This document shows, one piece after another, positions 7,167 through 10,324 of a stretch of DNA of 10,324 nt. A model generated the notes under the pieces. The model was not told where the DNA came from. It saw nothing but the letters and a program-made list of their open reading frames with translations, and did not search any database. Origin of the DNA: an uncultured Asticcacaulis sp. (GTDB lineage Bacteria; Pseudomonadota; Alphaproteobacteria; Caulobacterales; Caulobacteraceae); assembly GCA_946480125.1 (NCBI GenBank), contig CAMLIY010000096.1:1-10324 (forward strand), given 5' to 3'. The position numbers were made by a program, and so were the translations under genes. Position 1 is the stretch's first letter; each line of letters begins with the position of its first letter.

Positions 7167-8527
7167 GATTGGGACTTCCGTTCGGCAAGGGCCACCTGAA
7201 TCTCGGTCAGGCGGGTGTCGGTCAGATTGTAAAACAGCATGATGACGGCGGCGATTAACGCCAATACGCCAGGCACGATGCTGATCAGCAGGACAATGCC
7301 GGTTTGTGAGGCGCCGCTTTGCGCCTGATTAGCCACATAACCCAGGCTGGCCAGTACTGTGGCGATGACGAAGGATGCCAGGGCGCCACCCAGTTTCTGC
7401 GAGAAGGTGGCGGCGGCAAAGGTCATGGCGGTGGCGCGGCGGCCGGTCTTGTATTCGTTATAATCGGCGCAATCGGCATACATCGAGAAGGTGAGGGGCG
7501 ATTTCGGCCCCAGGCACAGGCCGATGGCGATCTGCAAACCGTACATCAGGCCGATCTGGTCTTTCGGGATGAAGAAGAAGGCCGAGGACAGGACGCCAAC
7601 CAGCACCATAAGGATAATCATCAGGCGGCGCTTATCTATAAACCGGGTGAGCAGGGGCGTGATCAGTGAGCCTGCCGCCAGAGCCACGCCATAGACGGTC
7701 AGGAAGGCGGCCGTCTGATCGGGCTTGCCGACATAGTATTTGATATAATAGGCGCTCGCCCCCATACGCGTGCTGATCGTCACCATGACGACCAGCGCCA
7801 GGACGAACATGATCAGCCACGGCCGGTTATGCAGCAGATCGCCAATATCCTTCCAGGGACTGACGGCCTTTTCAGCAATGGGGGAGACCCGTTCGCGCGC
7901 ATTCAGGAAAAGGGTGGCGAACAGGACGCAAGCGATGACGCCATAGAGCGTCATGGTCAGTTGCCAGCCCAGCACCTCATTGGCACCGCCCAAGGCTTTC
8001 ACCAACTTGGGAGTCATGTAGGTGACGAAGGTGCCACCCAGGAAGCCGCCGACAAAGCGGAAACTGTTGAGCTGGGTGCGCGCCTGCGGATCATTGGTCA
8101 GCACGCCCGATAGCGCGCCGTAAGGAATGTTGATCACCGAATAGATGACCATCATCAGGGCGAAGGTGGCATAGGCATAGATCAGCTTGGCGGTGGAATC
8201 GAGATCGGGTGTGGTGAAGGTGAGTACGCCGGATGCGGCCAGCGGCACGGCGGCCCACAACAGCCACGGGCGGAAACGGCCCCATTTGGTGCGTGTGCGA
8301 TCGGCGACGGCCCCCATGATCGGGTCGGCAAACGCGTCAACCAGCTTGGTGGTCAGCAGCATGGTGCCGGCGGCGGCGGCGCTCAGGCCGAAACTGTCGG
8401 TATAGAAGATCAGCAGGAAGGCGCTGATCGTCGTCCAGTACAGATTGAAGCCGAAATCACCCGAACCGTAGCTGATCTTCTCCAGCCAGCCCGGCGGGGC
8501 GGCGGTCTTCGCATCCTGTGTCATCAT
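7163..8527 (-). CDS. GPH-family (MelB-like) sugar:cation symporter 2
   Basis: From the ATG at 8527 this is a 454-residue protein with about 12 membrane segments and clear GPH signatures: SYGSGDFGFNLYW near the N-terminus, VDAFADPIMGAVADRT at 63-78 followed by WGRFRPWLLW, and YADCADYNEYKTGRRATAM near the C-terminus. Both aspartates of the MelB-type cation site are kept (D64 and D68), unlike symporter 1. It is the first gene of a two-gene operon with the GH94 phosphorylase (stop and start overlap as TGA/GTG), so it most likely brings in the phosphorylase substrate, probably an aldobionate or related disaccharide. An in-frame TTG at 8533 extends the frame by two codons, and the next codon (8524-8522) is also ATG; I prefer the ATG at 8527, but the ribosome-binding site is weak. 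The upstream region holds a candidate operator at 8568-8583. Confidence 0.92.
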   Translation of the reverse strand: MMTQDAKTAAPPGWLEKISYGSGDFGFNLYWTTISAFLLIFYTDSFGLSAAAAGTMLLTTKLVDAFADPIMGAVADRTRTKWGRFRPWLLWAAVPLAASGVLTFTTPDLDSTAKLIYAYATFALMMVIYSVINIPYGALSGVLTNDPQARTQLNSFRFVGGFLGGTFVTYMTPKLVKALGGANEVLGWQLTMTLYGVIACVLFATLFLNARERVSPIAEKAVSPWKDIGDLLHNRPWLIMFVLALVVMVTISTRMGASAYYIKYYVGKPDQTAAFLTVYGVALAAGSLITPLLTRFIDKRRLMIILMVLVGVLSSAFFFIPKDQIGLMYGLQIAIGLCLGPKSPLTFSMYADCADYNEYKTGRRATAMTFAAATFSQKLGGALASFVIATVLASLGYVANQAQSGASQTGIVLLISIVPGVLALIAAVIMLFYNLTDTRLTEIQVALAERKSQS

Positions 8528-8567
8528 TCCCAACTTTTATAATTTTGTTAGGTTCGGTTTAGCACAG

Positions 8568-8583
8568 GCGACACCCTTGTCAC
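8568..8583. promoter_or_regulatory. Candidate operator upstream of symporter 2
   Basis: This is an imperfect 16-bp inverted repeat, GCGACA-CCCT-TGTCAC, with five of six arm pairs matching. It is centred about 48 bases upstream of the ATG at 8527, a plausible position for a repressor or activator of the transporter-phosphorylase operon. No regulator gene is present in the window, and I did not find the same motif in the 3546-3720 control region. Confidence 0.3.
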
Positions 8584-8626
8584 ATTCATAATGCGCTCAA
8601 ATGCCGACTAGGCGTCCCCCGAGGCC

Positions 8627-8679
8627 CGGCGCATAAGCGCCGACGGGCACTTGCCCTTGCCAAATCCGGAGATTGGCAA
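8627..8679. repeat. Three adjacent stem-loops after the GH99-like gene
   Basis: Three inverted repeats lie almost end to end: CGGCGC-ATAA-GCGCCG (8627-8642), GGGCA-CT-TGCCC (8645-8656) and TTGCCAA-N9-TTGGCAA (8657-8679). All arms are perfect. The last directly abuts the stop codon of the GH99-like gene (TAA, 8682-8680). On the minus strand none is followed by a T-run, so they are not textbook intrinsic terminators. They may be a Rho-dependent or processing barrier between the GH99 gene and the transporter operon, or a remnant of a palindromic intergenic repeat. Confidence 0.55.
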
Positions 8680-9690
8680 TTATCTTAGGAATTTGGCGGT
8701 CATCTCGCGGCAGGTGTCCAGTTCGCGGCTGCCAAAGGCGGTTGAGGGCTCGATCTGACTAGCTTCATGCCATTCATTGAATGAAACGATCAGGATCCAG
8801 TCCGGATCGGCGGAAATGGCGGCCTTCCATAGCCGGCGAAAGGCTTCGCCGTTCTCACGGTCAATGACCGGACGTTTACCCTTGCGGTCGGGTTGCAGGC
8901 GGTCGTCGAAACCGGGCAGGATGGTGGCGGTCGTTACACGGGCCCCTTGCTGGGCCTTTACCCAGCTATTGTAATATCTGGTGCGCCACAGCGCCGGAAA
9001 CAGGCGAAATTCGGCGCCCTCGAATTGCTGCGAGTAGATATGCAGCGCGTCGAAACTTGATTCGCGCGCCTCTATTTCCTTGAGCGTATTGGCCGTAGCA
9101 ATAAACCGTATGGCCTCCGGCGCTTTTTTTTCAATGAGGCTGCGGGCCTGATGCCAGCCATCAAGGCCGATATCCTGCATCAACCGGTCGAAATACATAA
9201 TGACCGGCCGGGAATCGAGACCCAGCCAGGCGGGGTGCCGCGTATATTTATTGTACAGGTAAAGCGTATCATCCGCCACGCTTTCGGCACTCGCCGCCTG
9301 TTCGATATAGGCGGTGACTTTCAGGCCTTGCGCATGGGCTGCGTCCAGCAAGGCGGGAAGTTGGGCATCTGTCCGATCGCCCTGACCCCACCATGAAGCG
9401 ATCAGACCGGTAATGCCGGCGGCCTTGATCTGCGCCATTTGCCGAGCGATGGTCTCGGGGGCAAGACTGTCATAAGGCCCGCCTACGGGATAATAGGGCG
9501 AGTCAGCGATATGCTCATGCGCCGGATCGGGCGTGAGCCAGTGAATATTGGCGCCTGAATGCGCTTTTGTGCCGTACCAGCCATAATAAAAGACCAGCAC
9601 TTCCTTATGCGGACTCGTCTGGGCGAAGGCGCGAAAGGGTAGGAACAGCGCCGGCAGGGTGGAAAGCAGGGTACGCCGCGAAAGTGTCAT
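8680..9690 (-). CDS. Tat-exported GH99-like glycosidase (endo-alpha-mannosidase type)
   Basis: This 336-residue protein has a twin-arginine signal, SRRTLL at 4-9, a hydrophobic core and a cleavage-like AFAQT at 21-25, so it is probably periplasmic. The mature part resembles the GH99/GH71-like TIM barrel: VFYYGWYG at 33-40, GPYDS at 71-75, AGITGLIASWWGQGD at 91-105 and SFNEWHEASQIEPS at 303-316. E306 and E309, spaced as E-x-x-E, correspond to the catalytic pair known in bacterial GH99 endo-alpha-1,2-mannosidases/mannanases. The fold assignment is good; the exact substrate is not known and could be alpha-mannan or another alpha-linked glycan. The start is supported by AGGA six bases upstream (9697-9700). 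The ATG overlaps the stop of the preceding gene as ATGA (9687-9690), implying coupled translation. A run of eight A residues (9131-9124, coding strand) encodes part of EKKAPE. Confidence 0.8.
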   Translation of the reverse strand: MTLSRRTLLSTLPALFLPFRAFAQTSPHKEVLVFYYGWYGTKAHSGANIHWLTPDPAHEHIADSPYYPVGGPYDSLAPETIARQMAQIKAAGITGLIASWWGQGDRTDAQLPALLDAAHAQGLKVTAYIEQAASAESVADDTLYLYNKYTRHPAWLGLDSRPVIMYFDRLMQDIGLDGWHQARSLIEKKAPEAIRFIATANTLKEIEARESSFDALHIYSQQFEGAEFRLFPALWRTRYYNSWVKAQQGARVTTATILPGFDDRLQPDRKGKRPVIDRENGEAFRRLWKAAISADPDWILIVSFNEWHEASQIEPSTAFGSRELDTCREMTAKFLR

Positions 9691-10085
9691 GGTTCGTCCT
9701 GATCGGCTTCGGATGTAGCCTGTTTGTCTTTTTGGGCTTTTTTACGGATTTCCCGCAGTTTGATACCCTGCCGCAGTGACAGTGTGCCGTTGATGGCGCC
9801 CTTGTCAGGGTCGGCAAAGGCGCGGCCATAGGTCTTTACCCGTTCCGTTACATCGTCGATGAAGGTGCTTTCCCATTCGGAGAGATCGACGCCATGTTCT
9901 GCGGCGCACTGACGCGCCTTTTCGAGCGCGCGAATCGTGGCCGCCTGCAAGGCTTTCTTTTGCGCCTTGATCTGATCGGCCGGCGATTGCGGTTTCGTCT
10001 TAAAGCCTGTCTTTGCCGGCATGGGCTTTTTTGTTTGCAAGCCCTTTGTCCGCGTCATGCCTTTGGACGGCGTTTTAAACGCCAT
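9687..10085 (-). CDS. Lysine-rich small protein of unknown function
   Basis: I do not recognise this protein. From the ATG at 10085-10083 it has 132 residues. The first 45 or so are basic and rich in Lys, Thr and Pro (MAFKTPSKGMTRTKG and onward) and look disordered. A helical middle section follows (ADQIKAQKKALQAATIRALE), then a conserved-looking core containing GVDLSEWESTFIDDVTERV and LSLRQGIKLREIRKK, and an acidic tail ending QDEP. There is no signal peptide or membrane segment, so it is probably cytosolic, and the basic start could bind nucleic acid (inference). The frame can be extended to a TTG at 10106, but that falls against the upstream terminator hairpin, so I prefer the ATG, which has a weak GGGG seven bases before it. 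Its stop overlaps the GH99-like start. Confidence 0.7.
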   Translation of the reverse strand: MAFKTPSKGMTRTKGLQTKKPMPAKTGFKTKPQSPADQIKAQKKALQAATIRALEKARQCAAEHGVDLSEWESTFIDDVTERVKTYGRAFADPDKGAINGTLSLRQGIKLREIRKKAQKDKQATSEADQDEP

Positions 10086-10141
10086 GGCCACGCCCCGGAA
10101 ATGCAAACGCCGTCCTCATGCGCTAAACATGCGGACGGCGT
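10065..10141. repeat. Three-copy GGACGGCG element able to form alternative hairpins
   Basis: GGACGGCGTTT occurs at 10065-10075, its exact complement AAACGCCGTCC at 10105-10115, and GGACGGCGT again at 10133-10141. In a minus-strand RNA the middle copy can pair with the first-transcribed copy (9 bp, the terminator hairpin) or with the copy inside codons 4-7 of the lysine-rich gene (11 bp, enclosing its ribosome-binding site and start codon in the loop). The two pairings exclude each other. Confidence 0.6.
10107..10141 (-). terminator. Hairpin terminator after the gapR-like gene
   Basis: A 9-bp perfect stem, ACGCCGTCC/GGACGGCGT, continues after one mismatch with four more pairs (CATG/CATG) around a 7-base loop. 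On the minus strand the stem is followed by TTTGCATTT, a short broken T-run. It lies 34 bases past the stop codon of the gapR-like gene and just before the lysine-rich gene, so it probably ends the gapR transcript. Confidence 0.65.
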
Positions 10142-10174
10142 GGGCTATCGTCAAGGCATTTTGGCGTAAGGCGG

Positions 10175-10324
10175 TTAGCGGTCGCCAATCGCTGTCAGGT
10201 ACAGATCGAGGATGGTCTCTTCCTCATCGCGCTTCACCTTGTCCTTCTTGCGCAGGGAGACAACCTTGCGCAGGATCTTGACGTCGAAGCCTTCGCCCTT
10301 GGCTTCGTCATAGACTTCCTTGAT
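10175..10324 (-). CDS. gapR: GapR-like nucleoid protein (DUF2312), C-terminal part, enters from the right edge
   Basis: Forty-nine codons and a TAA stop (10177-10175) are visible, in frame to the window end. The sequence [20 protein letters not shown], then [20 protein letters not shown] and LYLTAIGDR, is the characteristic C-terminal two-thirds of DUF2312 proteins, usually about 80-90 residues. Caulobacter GapR belongs to this family; it binds overtwisted AT-rich DNA ahead of replication and transcription machinery and supports chromosome replication and cell growth. Orthology is supported by the tacA-like gene about 8 kb away, since both are near each other in C. crescentus (recalled, not checked). 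A DUF2312 paralogue cannot be ruled out because the start and upstream gene are outside the window. A strong hairpin terminator follows. Confidence 0.85.
   Translation of the reverse strand: MKEVYDEAKGEGFDVKILRKVVSLRKKDKVKRDEEETILDLYLTAIGDR

Noticed and set aside
8528..8533. TTG start at 8533 adding two codons to transporter 2
   Set aside because: Two ATG codons follow almost at once, and nothing favours the TTG.
10069..10083. 15-base palindrome GGCGTTT-T-AAACGCC as a separate operator
   Set aside because: It lies at the start of the coding region and is partly explained by the repeated GGACGGCG element reported above.
10086..10106. TTG start at 10106 adding seven codons to the lysine-rich protein
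   Set aside because: It abuts the terminator stem; the ATG at 10085 has a better-placed, though weak, ribosome-binding site.

Overview
The window looks like chromosomal DNA of an alphaproteobacterium of the Caulobacteraceae. The GC content is moderate (high fifties by eye), which fits Asticcacaulis better than the GC-richer Caulobacter; this is an inference. The evidence is a TacA-type sigma-54 response regulator (703-2157) and the C-terminal part of a GapR/DUF2312 nucleoid protein (10175-10324). From memory, these two genes lie only a few loci apart in Caulobacter crescentus (CC_3315 and CC_3319).

Left edge: the first 168 codons of an M3-family oligoendopeptidase F gene run leftward off the window (1-504). 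A 198-base divergent region separates it from tacA and carries a candidate CtrA half-site, TTAACCAT. Right edge: the gapR-like gene enters from the right, ends at 10175, and is followed by a strong hairpin terminator.

Middle (2154-8527): a compact sugar-acid cluster. It has a GPH-family symporter (minus strand), a Tat-exported seven-bladed beta-propeller lactonase (plus strand), a GH94 phosphorylase (minus strand) and a second GPH symporter (minus strand) whose stop codon overlaps the GTG start of the phosphorylase. The phosphorylase most resembles cellobionic acid phosphorylases, so the set reads as a route for oxidised cellobiose. The lactonase would open an aldobionolactone in the periplasm, a GPH symporter would import the aldobionate, and the phosphorylase would split it to glucose 1-phosphate and gluconate. 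This is inferred from families and context; no oxidase, outer-membrane receptor or dedicated regulator is in the window.

Right of that (8680-10085): a Tat-exported GH99-like glycosidase is translationally coupled to a lysine-rich small protein of unknown function. Three back-to-back stem-loops separate this pair from the transporter-phosphorylase operon.

Gene packing is tight. Two convergent pairs share bases of their stop codons (2154-2157 and 4830-4833), and two same-strand pairs overlap by 4 nt (7163-7166 and 9687-9690). The most unusual non-coding signal is at 10065-10141, where three copies of a GGACGGCG element can form mutually exclusive hairpins around a terminator and the start of the lysine-rich gene. 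I found no tRNA, rRNA, insertion sequence or CRISPR array.
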